Positions 1 to 11,500 of a stretch of DNA of 64,000 nucleotides are shown in pieces. Location of the stretch: NCBI RefSeq assembly GCF_030272615.1, contig NC_081414.1, forward strand, positions 48,290,501 to 48,354,500, written 5' to 3'. Origin of the DNA: Cryptomeria japonica. Lineage: Eukaryota > Streptophyta > Pinopsida > Cupressales > Cupressaceae. A program made the position numbers and the translations under genes. The notes beneath the pieces were generated by a model. That model had not been told where the DNA came from and searched no databases. It saw nothing but the letters and a program-made list of their open reading frames with translations. Each line of letters opens with the position of its first letter. The stretch's first letter is position 1.

Positions 1-833
1 TTAACAAACTTTTACCAATTTATCTTTAATAATCACAATAACATTATTCACTAACTTTCAACACTCATGCACATAAGAACACAATAACACAATGTTTTAC
101 GTGGAAACCTAAATGGGAGAAAACCACAACAAATTAATGCTTTTATATAATTCTTCTTTTACAATGTTTGTAGGCACCAACGCCTAAGTTTGTGAGCACC
201 AATTCCCAAATCTGATTTTGTGAGCACCAACTCCCACTTCAGAATTCGTGAGCACCTACCCACTTCACATAAATCTGACTTTCCACCTTGACAATGTTGC
301 TTTAACAATGGATGATGGACATTTAATTTCCTCGTTATTCTCGTCTTTCTCCTTTAAATCTGCACATACTTTCCTTCTCAATTTGCATCTGCATATTCTT
401 CTATATCTACATATACATCTCCTTTATATCAGCCATACAAACTACTCATAATAATTTCTTAAAAATGCTTCATAAATCTGCAAAAGTCTTCTGTATACTC
501 CTCATAAATCTGTTCATACAGGCCTTCATCAATCTACATTTTATCTTTGCTGATGACTCCTAATCAACCTTGTGTATACTTGCTTCTCCTCCTTATTCAA
601 CACACACTCCCAATCACTCTTCTCAATGATCATACATCTTCCTTATGCTGCTTCAAGCTCCATTCAAACATACACTCTTTGCTGTTCTAGTCTGAGCGCT
701 GCCTTTGATAATCTAAAACACTTAGACTTTCTTACTATATTCATCACGTCTAAACCTGAAAATTATTCTTTTTCTGAATTATTATTTCAGCATTGTATTC
801 CACACACTTTCTCATCTAATTCATTCTCCTTAT

Positions 834-838
834 GTATG
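834..838 (+). repeat. Target-site duplication of LTR A (left)
   Basis: GTATG, identical to 7594-7598 on the other side of A. Removing A and one copy rejoins the L sequence. Confidence 0.85.
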
Positions 839-946
839 TGTTGTGCATTGCACACGCTCCCTGTCGCCGACAAGGTCCCCCTCTTTTAGTCTTTTTTCGC
901 CTTCGCCCTGTTGAGTTCTGCGCAGGGTGTCTCGCGTCTTTTTTTG

Positions 947-2400
947 AGTGTGCCCGTAATCAATTCAAAAGATGATGTTGTCATGAGCGTAAGCCTAGGA
1001 ATCCGCAAGGTGAGTTTAATGCTCGAGCGTTAAAATTTCAAAAGATCGTTTAAACTGGTGAAAACGCCTAAGTCTGAAGCTTTGCAAATGTCCTTTTTTG
1101 ACTTGTAAGATCGCCTAAGTTAGGTGAGAAATAGCAGAAGCTTGCAAAATCCCCCAAATATGATAAAGCATCTAAAGGTCGCAAAAAGACCCAAAGTGCT
1201 GATTTTCGCCAAAGGGAGATTGAAAGGCGTAAAATGCTGAATTGTTAAAGTTTGCAAAAGGCTCCAAAATCCCGAAATTCGCACTAAGGAGGAAAATCAC
1301 GAAATATTAAAACTTTGCAAAGTGCTCTCAAATCCCGAAATTCGCCAATGATGGGTAAATTGCGAAAGTTTTAAAAAGTTTGCAAACTAGCAAAAATCGC
1401 CGAAGTTCGCATACAGCAGAGAAAATGTCAAAAGTTTCAAAAGCTTACAAAAGGCTCTCAAACCCCGATTTTCGCTAACTAAGGGTAAACTGTCAAATTT
1501 TTAAAGTTTGAAAAGACCATCTAATTCGCCGAAGTTGACAACTAAGGCATAAAATGCTAAAATGTCCAAGTTTGCAAAAGGCTCCAAAATCCCGAAATTC
1601 GCACTAAGGAGGAGAATTGCGATAAGTTTTACAACTTTGCAAAAGGTCTAAAAGCCCCGAAGTTTGTCATAAATAAGCCAAAACCACTTAATCGCCAAAG
1701 TTTGCGATATATGAAAAGGGCGAAATTGTTAAAGTAAGCCAAAACCACTTAATCGCCAAAGTTTGCGATATAGGAGAAGGGCGAAATTTTTTTTAAGTTT
1801 TAAAAAACCATCTAAATCGCCGAACTTCAGCCTAAGGGAGAAAGTCGCGAAGTAATAAGAGTTTGAAAATGGTATAAAATCCCCGAAGTTCGCAACAAGG
1901 CGCAAAATCGCGGAGTATAAAGTTTTTTTAAAAAGATCATAAACCCCAATCTTTGCAATGTAAAGGAAAATCGCGAAGGAGTATGAAAGTTTGCGGAGGG
2001 AGCAAAAACCCCATTTTCGGCAACGGCATAGTTAAAACGCAGAAGTTAAAAGTTTGCCAGAACCATCTATTCCGCCCAAGCTCGACGGCATAGGAAAATC
2101 GCAGAGGTAAGATTTGCAAAAGGGTTAGAAATGCCGAATTTCCAACCAGAGAAAATCGCGAAGTATAAGTCTTCAAAGAGGGTATTATTTTCCCCAACTT
2201 CGGCGTAGAATGAGATAGAGGGTTAACCGTTTGAAGGATTTGAAAATACAAGAACATTAGAATTTGATAATTGCAGAAACCCTACCATTCCACAGGATCG
2301 CGAGTTGTGCTTTTTTTCAAAAAACGCAAAGCATAGGAAGGGGCATTTTTCAAATATCGAAGGAAAGCAACCCTACAGACCGGGTTTGTGCGGATTGACA
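947..2400 (+). repeat. Degenerate tandem-repeat domain of the A-family U3
   Basis: Variants of aaagtttgcaaaaggctc and cccgaaattcgc recur roughly every 60-130 bp. The clearest unit is a 61-bp direct repeat starting at 1674 and 1735, and a longer unit recurs at about 1248 and 1568. The same type of domain is seen in C (about 24540-25535) and inverted in B (about 38700-40030). It may be an upstream promoter/enhancer array, which is inference. Confidence 0.75.
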
Positions 2401-2414
2401 CCATATTTTGCCAG

Positions 2415-2865
2415 GTAAGCTTGCTTTGTCTCCCTTGGAATCATTTAAAATGCATGCAGAATTGGTTAGATGTGTTTATGGAAAATTAATTAAATGATTA
2501 AGTCTTTGAACCGCATCTTTTCCCTTTCGAAAGGCACCAAGCGAAGCAGTTAAGATCAGAGTCTGTCCCAGAAGTTAACCAGGAATGCAATTTTCAGACT
2601 TAGGGAATCTTAAACCTCATTCATTTTTGAAAAGTTGATTTAGCGATCAAAGTCGCCTAAGTCCTTGAACCGCAACCGAATAGTAATTTTTTTAATCAAA
2701 GAGCTTAATAATATTTCATGTCCAAATTAATCAAGCTCTTTTGTTGAAGTATCATGCTTTCTTCAAATTCGGTTTTCCATTGATCCTTATGTGCTAACAT
2801 ATCCCTTTTATCTAACCTGTTTTGTTTCCTTCATCTCGTCTCGTAATCCGCATCCGGTTGTGCAG
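2415..2865 (+). other. Possible 5'-leader intron of the LTR-embedded ORF
   Basis: CAG|GTAAGC at 2412-2420 is a good donor, and a pyrimidine-rich stretch ending TTGTGCAG at 2865 is a good acceptor just before the ATG at 2871. This is a prediction from splice consensus only. Confidence 0.35.
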
Positions 2866-2870
2866 GATAG

Positions 2871-5800
2871 ATGCCTAAATCGGCGGTAGAATTCTCAAAG
2901 ACACCTGGTGAGCCGAAACGTCCCAAGCTTCTAAATCAAACATCCCTCGCAAAGGTGAGAAGATGAAATACCAATTACCAGAGGGGAGGCCCAAGGGAGT
3001 CAAAGGTCCAAAGCATATGGGAAAACGTAGGTGATACTGACCTAGGCCACATCGACATTCAGGACTTCAGAGACAGAGTATTCTCCCTAACACCTATGGC
3101 AGGCCTAGGCGGATGATGGAAAGTGGTATCGCCCAGGCAACAGGATTTCCTCCATCAGTGCAGAATTATGAGCTGGTAGTTGAGGTTGCCCGGCATTATC
3201 AACCAAACACCAGATTGGTGGTCCTTGAGAATATGGTCCTAGCTGACTTCACTCCTGAGGCCATTGGCGACGCATTTGACATCCCCTTCCCGGATAACCC
3301 CATAGCGACAACTATAGATGAAGCGCAAGTGGCATACGATATGAACCCTACTAAATGCAAGACATTAATAAATGAGGAGTGGTATAAGGAGAGAAGGCCT
3401 CCAAGCATTAGAATTGGAAAAAAGACCCCCAGAAGTGACTTTCACAATGAACATGGAGATATGGTCACATTGCTCAGCCGGGTTATGGGACTCCCCCAAT
3501 CTAATTTTTTTGAAGAATGGATGTTCTATTTTACAGAGCAGGTCTTCGCTGGGAAATCCAAGTTCGACTGGGCTCAGATCATCAATGACAATATCCATAC
3601 CCAGTTGGTCGAACTTGAAGAGAAAAGGCACTTCACCATGACCTCTTACCTAGTTTACATGTTTGCCCAACACCAGCCACTGCCAAGGTTAATCATGAAG
3701 GGTGAAATCAGGAACGGGCCCAATCAGGTAAAGGTGTACGACTGTTATCCGCAACTACATTATCATGACATAGCTCCGAGAGAAAAGAACAACCCTGCTT
3801 ATGTAATTGGTCAGTATGAGCGTATCAATGACGCCTTCACAATGCGCCTAGTCAGGCTGATGCAAGGGGGATTACACATAAGGCTCTCAGAGCAAGCTAC
3901 CATTTTGGTACAAAGGTACGGCACCTGGTTTATTCAGTTTCCTAGGTTCTCCTATATCCAGATAGTCGGCTTTGAAGGAGCTCCTTTCCGACTTCCACGC
4001 TATCCCACCGACAAAGTAATTCTTCTAGAAGTTGCAAGGCAGGCACGTCCGGTGAAAAGTTTACTCAGAGACAAGTAGTCTGGATTCGCCTTCCCTATGA
4101 TTTTGGGTAACCTCGATGTCCATTTAAAGAATCCAGCACATGCCGACGAGTCACTTGCTGAGTTAGCCTCTTATGGCCTACAGGAACATTTCCCAAGGAA
4201 ATGTTTTGATCATGACAATTTGGCAAAGAGAGCCTACAGCAGGCGCTACAGAGCAAAGGAATCAATTGAAGACTATTGGAAGAATTGCTCTGATGACTAT
4301 GAGGTCTGACGGCGTGAATATTCAAGGTTAAGTGTGCAGCAAATGCGACTTTATGAATACCGTCGGGTCCCGAATCAGGTAACAGATTCTGGAAATTGCT
4401 TACAAGTTCGGGAGTTTGAGACAATAAGACATCTCTTGTCGGGCATCGATTGGTCACAGGATCCAATCACTAATTTTGAGGCAGTTATGGCAGCCCCAGG
4501 AAGGTACACCGATCAGTGGCTGCACCAACAGATTGAGCGGCTAATTCATGAAGGAGTTCAATTAACCTACCATATGATGGGAAATCTTGATTCTCAGTCC
4601 TCTGAAGAGGAGGGAACCTCAAGTGCGCCAAAGGAGGTTGAGAAGCCCGAAAAAAGGAAGAAGGCCAAAGCTAGCAGAGGGACTCGGACGTCTAAAAGGA
4701 CAAGAAGGGAGAAGATCCCTATTAGAAGACCAAAAGTCACTTTATCATCCAAGGACCCCAGTTCCGATGATGATGTAGTTGAACTTGATTATATACCTGC
4801 TTCGCCCTCCCAGAGCGATGTTGATGCATTTGAAGCTGATAATCCTCCGACACAAGACAAGCTAAATACAAAGGTGAGGATCATTGACTCTGGCGAACCT
4901 GAAAATCAAGTTGAGGAAGGAGAAATTTCGTCCAATCAAGGGGCTGATTTACATGAACTCACCCAAGGGAGTCGGTACGAATTGCAACTGCATAGTACCA
5001 ACAAAGAAGACACCACCGTCGAAGGAGAACAAAGGGCGAATGAGACTCACGAGCCTGATAGAACTGAGGAACAACCATCACATAGGGATACCAGACAATT
5101 GTTCAGTGAGTTAGGGGAGAACTCAGCTGTGAGCAAAGGACTGGACACTTCCTCCACTCCTATAACAGATCAGTTACAGATATGCAATGAACCAGCTGAA
5201 AGCATTAAAGAGCAGAGTGGGAATTTGACCATAGCATCCGAGCATACCATACCTCAAGACTGGTTAGTTGCCTGTGCATAGCGAAAGGCAGCCACCAAGC
5301 CACCTATCGACTTGGAGGACATTTTCTCTCACATAGGGGAAACAAAGTCCAAAGGGAAGAAAAAGCCTAAGACCTACTCTCGCATAACCAAGGACGAGCA
5401 AAGGAACCGTACCATCCATATCGCCACCCCGCCTGTCGATAAGCCAGCAGATCAAATTGCGTTGGCCGATTATAGCATTACGATCGTCCCAATAGGACAA
5501 GCCACCAAGGAGCAGGAAAGGGAGGAGTTCAAGGACTCCGTGCAAAACATGCTCAGGCAACTCGACGAGATAACTGCTGAAAGAAACATGTAACGAGTTC
5601 ATGTTGAGCAGGCTGAGGGGTGCGTTGATCACTTGCTGAGACCGTTGCATAATGCCCCCGAATCCCATGTTCCCCCATCAACATTGGCGCAAAGGACAAC
5701 AACAGAGTTTGAAGGAGTATGGGATACTGCCAAGGCCGTCAGAGAATGGATTCAAAGCATCAAGGAAAGAGGAGAGCAAATTTTCAAAGATCTACGCGAA

Positions 5801-6408
5801 ATGGCCCTCCATAGGGAATCCACTATTATCAAAATGTGTAAGCTAAGGAAGGAATGCTATAACACTCATGAGGCGATTGCCAGGGCTTTGCCCCTCATTA
5901 GGGCCCTATTTTGGACCTGCTCTCAAATCCCCACCATTGATATTATCCTAAATCCTTATAATGTCAATACCTCAGGGAATGGTATTGGACTCTCAGCATG
6001 AAAAACGACATGAAGGATAATATCAATAAAATGCAAGATAAGTGTGATGACACTTTATCAAATGTAAAGGACCTTGGTGAAGGGATTCTCAAATCAATGG
6101 TTCCTGGTTGGAAAAATAGTATGGAAGATAATGAGGTGCAACCACACTGGGAGGACAGGCTTAAACCCAGGGTCACCTACTCCATGGAGGATCTAGATTT
6201 TGTTGTTGGGCTGCAAGCGGACATATCATGCTTTGAAAATCACAAGTCACACTGGAGGGAAGAGTTGGAGAATTTAGATAGCCTCCTACAGGGTATTCAT
6301 TACAAAACGTTTAATCCTCCTATGCCGCCGACAACCGAGCTATTCAAGTTATGTCTAAGATTTCAGGACTACGTTCAGGTAGAGCGTGCAGCCGATCGAG
6401 ATATCTAG
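2871..6408 (+). pseudogene. Long unknown ORF inside the U3 of LTR A (broken, about 1,180 codons)
   Basis: The probable start is ATG 2871 (MPKSAVEFSKTPGEPK). The frame is interrupted by TGA at 2964, a frameshift near 3110, TAG 4076, TGA 4307, TAG 5279, TAA 5591, a one-base shift near 5990, and ends at TAG 6408. The longest open piece is 3113-4078. At several of these stops, copy C (35041-40480) has a sense codon, so the frame was once open. Visible parts: a globular N-terminal half rich in aromatics (for example YGTWFIQFPRFSY); a basic KR-rich, low-complexity acidic middle (about 4600-5270); and a helical C-terminal third. There is no CCHC knuckle, protease, RT, integrase or transposase motif. 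A and C share about 40 of 66 residues over the first aligned stretch. Function unknown. Confidence 0.7.
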
Positions 6409-6755
6409 GGAGAGTACCTGTGCGACGAGGTCGAATTTATCACAAAGGAGTCTATTGCAGGAAAGGAAAAAGTGCCTTCATAAAGTGCATATTTCTTTTA
6501 AAATCTAAAAAGGCACTTTTGGCCATAAAATTCATATTTAACTGCCAAGTCAGCTGCAAATTTTGAGATCCGTGCATGTGCACTTTTTGAGCTGTTGTTG
6601 GTAGTTATTAATTACCTTTTTAGGTAGTTATTGTTCCTCCTTGGGTGGTTGTTGATATTTACCTCCTATTTATGAACATGGGTGTTATTTTGTACAGATG
6701 AATCTGCGCCACTTGTTTTGTTTAAATCTTGGCCATTCATCTAATTCTGAAACTC

Positions 6756-6764
6756 TATTTAAAG
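6756..6764 (+). promoter_or_regulatory. TATA-like box of LTR A
   Basis: TATTTAAAG, conserved in copy C at 40758-40766 with the same surrounding sequence. It lies about 350 bp after the ORF end and 830 bp before the LTR end, so it marks the U3/R boundary. Confidence 0.6.
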
Positions 6765-9757
6765 GGATTGGTTTTCCCTTATTTTTAAAAGAAGTCTAAG
6801 ATTGTTGCTGAAGCTCTGGCAAAATTTATGCAGGATTAATGGAAAATTAAAGTTGTTTCATTTCTTTGTGAGTGCATGGTCTCCTTCACCATTTACTTAT
6901 TCTATCATGTCTTTTATTTTCAGATAGTAATTTTTGGACAAACATTTGATAGAAGCCTTGGTGTTCATACCATTAAGGACTGACTGATTGTCACTCCCCC
7001 TGCCTGGTTAGTCTGAACCCACTTATATGCTCAGTTCGGTTGTTAAACATTAAGTGAATGAATGTCAAAATTCTGCATTTATGTTTAGTAGGATGAAAAT
7101 TTAGTTCCCCTTGAAGATTGCACTAGATTTTTTACAGCATTGTGCTTAAATAGCTGATAATGTTAAATCTGGTTATTTGGAGGTTTCTGTCTATTTTCCT
7201 GAACATGTTATCTTAGATAATTAATCAGATTTTCTCTCTCTTTTCCCCTTTCCTTTTTTTTTTTTCTTTTTTACCAAGAAAAAACCATACAGTCTAGCTG
7301 AGATAGTATCAATCCAACTAAAATCAACCGACATAGGATTGTTAAACTTTAGGGAACTCATTCGAAAGTTGTTCGTCTAACCTTAAGTCCCCTTTGTGTT
7401 TCCAGCGAAACACATCAAACCACTAAGTTATCCTGCAGTCAAGACCTGACAACTGAAACATTGAGGTAATCCCCATTGATCAAATAAAAACAGCACTAGG
7501 GATTTCCTTATTTCAAGAGAGGATAGGATTCTTAGTATTCTATTCTGCATTGGCTGGATGGAACCGTAGTGTGCGATTTCAGACACGTCAACAGTATGTT
7601 ATCATTCAAAATAGTCACCATGGTTCAAATGGTCATGTCTTTCTGTTAAACTTTTTAATAGCCAAGTTTATTTTAAAACATATCGCAGCTTTTGAAGAAT
7701 GATTGCTTTTAATTTCATTAACAAATTAGTTTGACACTTTGACTTCAAAACCTTGTCGCACCTCTTCATTTCTTAATAAACTTTCTTTAATGAAATCGTG
7801 TCTTCTTTTAATAAACTTGTACTTCATGTTTCAATATCTCTTATCAACTCCTTGTAAAAACTGCTTATATGTTCGAATTTCTTTTGCTTCTCATTACTGG
7901 TTTAATCGTTATTCCTACCACTAAACATCGACAATGATCTTCTTACTTATTGCTGATACATAACTATTTGTCTCTTTGTTCGATATTCCTTAATAAAATG
8001 TTTTCCTCCATGACCATGACTTTAACTTCTTCATTCTTCAAACTATATTGTCGTTGTCTTTGTCATATTAAAGTTTTCGCTGCTCTTATCATGCGAACTG
8101 ATCCCTTATCACAATCACTCCACATTAAATCACTGATTTGATCGCACCATTCTAAGAGAAGTATTTAGACATAGAATCGACCACCAAATCGAGTCAGCTA
8201 TCTTGTCTGGCAAACTCAGATATGCTGATGTTCATCAACATTATCGATCGCTGCTTCTCATCTAAATTTCTTTCTTTATGATTTATTAAAATCCTTTTAA
8301 TATGATCACCGTATTAAGGAAATCACTGTCACTTTATAGTCGTTCTCTGAAAACCTCAACAGACTTCTTCACTATCACTTTGATAATAACATCCAATGCT
8401 ATAGGAACAAAATCTATTATATGAATCGCTGATTATAACTCCTTCTGATTACTTTATCGTTGCACATTACATTGTATTGAAATTGCTACATTAAGGAAGT
8501 CGCACCATTTATACATGATGAAGTTGCATCAAATAATCTTTTTCGTATACTTGATGTTGTACGTCTATTTAACATAAACACGATATGAATATCTTATCAC
8601 TGTTTATAATCATTCATTTAATGTCTTTCATCACTGTGCTTTATGCACATATTTCTTTGCCTTGGGGCAATTTCTATTAACTTAGAGCTTCTGACCATGA
8701 AGTCCTGATGGATGCCTTGTAATGTTTATTATGGGCTTCTTTGAAGTTAGGCCCTGTTGATTTCTTTAGTGGCCATATAACTTTATTATGTTTGTTAGTG
8801 AGCTTGACACTATAGCCATTCCTTCCACCAATGGTCTTCTTGACATTGTCATCATAATCGATTGAGATAAGCTTTGACATCAATGATAACATTTCCAACA
8901 TACATGTCCTTATGCTTCTTCATGAAAAGAGACATCTCTTTGAATGGAGGTGTGTAATGGCCCCTCATGTTAATTACTTATGAATAAAGAGACAATTTAC
9001 TCCAAATCAATTGCAAGAGACTTCTTTCTGTAAAAATTCAATTGCAAGGGACTTCTTTCCCACCAAGGCTCCAAAAATACTTAGAATGATGATGATTGAT
9101 GTTACTTAACAATGATTATCCAATTGATACTACTCATTATGGCAATCTGATATATTATTTGTAACCTCAACCAATATATGTTTTTCAAGAATGATGGGAT
9201 GCAATAAATATCTTAGATATTCAGATCTGCAATAAGGTAGAGAAATATTTCCTATCTCTAATATGGATTGTGTGGAATATACAATGATGATCTTTTGATA
9301 AGCTCAGATCTGCACTTCTGCTATTCAAATTACTTCTTGAATGCTTATAGTCGCTCCTGATATGGCAGTATTAGAATGCTGCAAGTCTTTCCTTTCTATT
9401 GCTTATAGCGATCAAGCCAAGTTGCTGTTTCTGATTTAAAATCTGGAAGCATGCAATGGTCTCCTCAATGTTGCATATAGTTGTTTCAGATATGACAATA
9501 TGAATTTCCTGAAGTCTGTTATCTGTCAATTTACATCAATGATGTAGTTTTCTGTGTCTGATTTCTCTTTAGAAATGTACAACGATGGTGGTCTTATTCC
9601 TGGTTACTATCTATAAGTATATGCTACCGAATTTATTCCAAAGGTGAATGATCAACTGAGTGATCCAATAAGGACCAATAGAAATAAGAAACAATTCATG
9701 ATCCCCTGAATTGATGTTTGAAACTCCTTTTATACCTTTATCTTCCTAAAGGTCATG

Positions 9758-9963
9758 TCTTTTGCAATAGCCGTTCCTTGAAGAGTCATGTCTTGTCCTT
9801 TAATGATCATTGTTTGTTAACATAGGAAGTTGTCTTAATAATTAATGACATTGCACCACTTCATTATACTAAACGTTATTGCTTATCCTTATGTTGATCA
9901 CCTAATCGGTTGGCCATCTATATGACTTGGTGCATTTTGATAACTAATCACTATCGTATCTTC
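9758..9963 (+). repeat. 206-bp direct repeat, left copy, abutting LTR F
   Basis: By eye identical over its full length to 11089-11294. It ends exactly where F begins (TG at 9964). Confidence 0.9.
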
Positions 9964-11087
9964 TGTAATGTCCCCACCTTTTTAGCATCTCATTGGAGTT
10001 CTTAGCCTTTACATTCTCCGAAGGCTAAGTGGAGAAATAAGGAGAAATTGATTAAATTAATTTCTTATTAAGTCATTAAATAAAATAAAATTAAAAAAAG
10101 GTGACTTTATATTTAATTAATTTAATTAAAAGTGACTTAAGTGATTTATTTAAATATTTTAATGTTATTATAAAGTTATAAAGTAACTTTATAATAATAA
10201 AGTCACTTTAATATTATAATGTGTGAATATGTCTTTAATCCCACATTGGCCAAGAAAGTGTTCGAGCTCTCATAAGAAAGAATAAGAAGGGACTTAAGAG
10301 CTCATTTTATATCATCCATCCAGAGAATTGATATTTGTTTGTTATGAACTTGGGAGAAGAAGCCAAGGGTTTCTGATTCAGTCAGCCATTGGAGAGCGAC
10401 AATTCTTCAGTGTTGCAACCATTTGAGGTGGTGAAATATCCACTAAATTTGGCATTTCAGGAGAGCTTCATTCTGGAGTTCTATTTGGGCTTTAAAAAGA
10501 AGGGAAGACATCTAGGGTATGCAGATTTTCGAATATATATTAATTGCAGACCTACAGTTTCATTTGGCAGCCATTAAAAATCAGAATTGAAGCAATCATT
10601 TCAAAATACAATTGCTGCTACAGTACCTGCGCTACAGTAAACGCTACAGTACCACCGTACGGACTGCTACAGTGCCGCGTGAACAGTACCGCGTGAATAG
10701 TGCCGCCGTACGGATTGCTACAGTACCGCGTGAACAGTAATTTTTTCAAAAAAATTAAAATTTGCAGTTGGCAGATTTTTTTCAACTACTGGGACAGCAA
10801 AAATCAGGTTTTTATCTTACATTGTAATGAATTTGTTTTCCAGGCATATTGGCCATAAAACAGAACAAACATTCCCTTGATAGTTTCGTAAATTAATTCC
10901 AGCAGTAATATTATTGTTCCAGTATTATTTTAAGCATAGGAGTTTATTCCAGTATTGTTTCATTGCTCATTATTACCAAAAAAAAAAAACACAAAAAATC
11001 TATAAACATTCAAAAACCAAAACAAATTCAAATCTATTGCATTCAAAAGAAACAGTCAGCAGAGGAGAGCCAAGTTGGGTTCTTACA
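9964..11087 (+). mobile_element. Solo LTR F, 1,124 bp
   Basis: It starts TGTAATGTCCCC and ends GGTTCTTACA. A candidate TATA (ttttatat) is near 10306. Part of its R-U5 (about 10365-10580) matches the E region at 25905-26120, confirming a repeated family. Instead of a 5-bp duplication it is flanked by 206-bp direct repeats, with one extra T between F and the right copy. No internal region or second LTR. Confidence 0.75.
10611..10740 (+). repeat. GC-rich short-repeat tract in R-U5 of F
   Basis: Imperfect iterations of gctacagtaccgcgtgaacag and ccgtacggactgctacag, much richer in CpG than the surroundings. Confidence 0.7.
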
Positions 11088-11088
11088 T

Positions 11089-11294
11089 TCTTTTGCAATA
11101 GCCGTTCCTTGAAGAGTCATGTCTTGTCCTTTAATGATCATTGTTTGTTAACATAGGAAGTTGTCTTAATAATTAATGACATTGCACCACTTCATTATAC
11201 TAAACGTTATTGCTTATCCTTATGTTGATCACCTAATCGGTTGGCCATCTATATGACTTGGTGCATTTTGATAACTAATCACTATCGTATCTTC
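11089..11294 (+). repeat. 206-bp direct repeat, right copy, after LTR F
   Basis: Starts one base after the CA end of F, and continues afterwards into sequence (ttataatcg) that is not at the end of the left copy. See 9758-9963. Confidence 0.9.
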
Positions 11295-11500
11295 TTATAA
11301 TCGATGTTCATTATATCTACTCCACTTAGGCATTCCCTTTACTTAATATAACTCATCATTATCGGTGTTTGCACTAGCTTGGATATCGCTCCAATTCATT
11401 ATTGATGAATATAATAACTTCCATTGTTATCGATATATGCCTGAACCGAGAATGATCATGTTCAATCTTTGAAGCATTGTCACCAACTATAGCTTGTATA

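Larger units (their letters stand above)
839..7593 (+). mobile_element. Solo LTR A, 6,755 bp, with an ORF inside U3
   Basis: It begins TGTTGTGC and ends CGTCAACA, and is flanked by identical 5-bp duplications GTATG (834-838 and 7594-7598). No primer-binding site follows it and there is no second LTR. The last 200 bp match (inverted) the U5 end of B, and the first 50 bp match the start of C and of B. The order is U3 repeat domain (about 947-2400), long ORF (2871-6408), TATA-like TATTTAAAG (6756-6764), then 830 bp of R-U5. The TATA-to-end distance equals that of B (about 805 bp). The ORF therefore lies within U3. A full-length parent would carry two copies of it. Confidence 0.85.
1..8900 (-). 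mobile_element. LTR L (minus strand), cut by the left window edge and interrupted by solo LTR A
   Basis: On the minus strand this LTR begins TGTTGGAAATG at 8900. It shares its start and U3 with M and T, and its U5 repeats of caccaactccc/gtgagcacc with M. A TATA box (minus strand) is at 139-150. The left terminus is outside the window. Own sequence present is 1-838 plus 7599-8900. An apparent minus-strand ORF at 8677-8901 is only the beginning of this LTR. Confidence 0.75.

Noticed and set aside
839-7593. LTR A as a DNA transposon with terminal inverted repeats
   Set aside because: Only TGTTG/CAACA is inverted. The TG…CA ends, 5-bp duplication, TATA placed 830 bp from one end, and an ORF-less copy with the same ends fit an LTR better.
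8677-8901. Minus-strand 74-codon ORF
   Set aside because: It is the first bases of an LTR of the TGTTGGAAATG family (L), not a gene.
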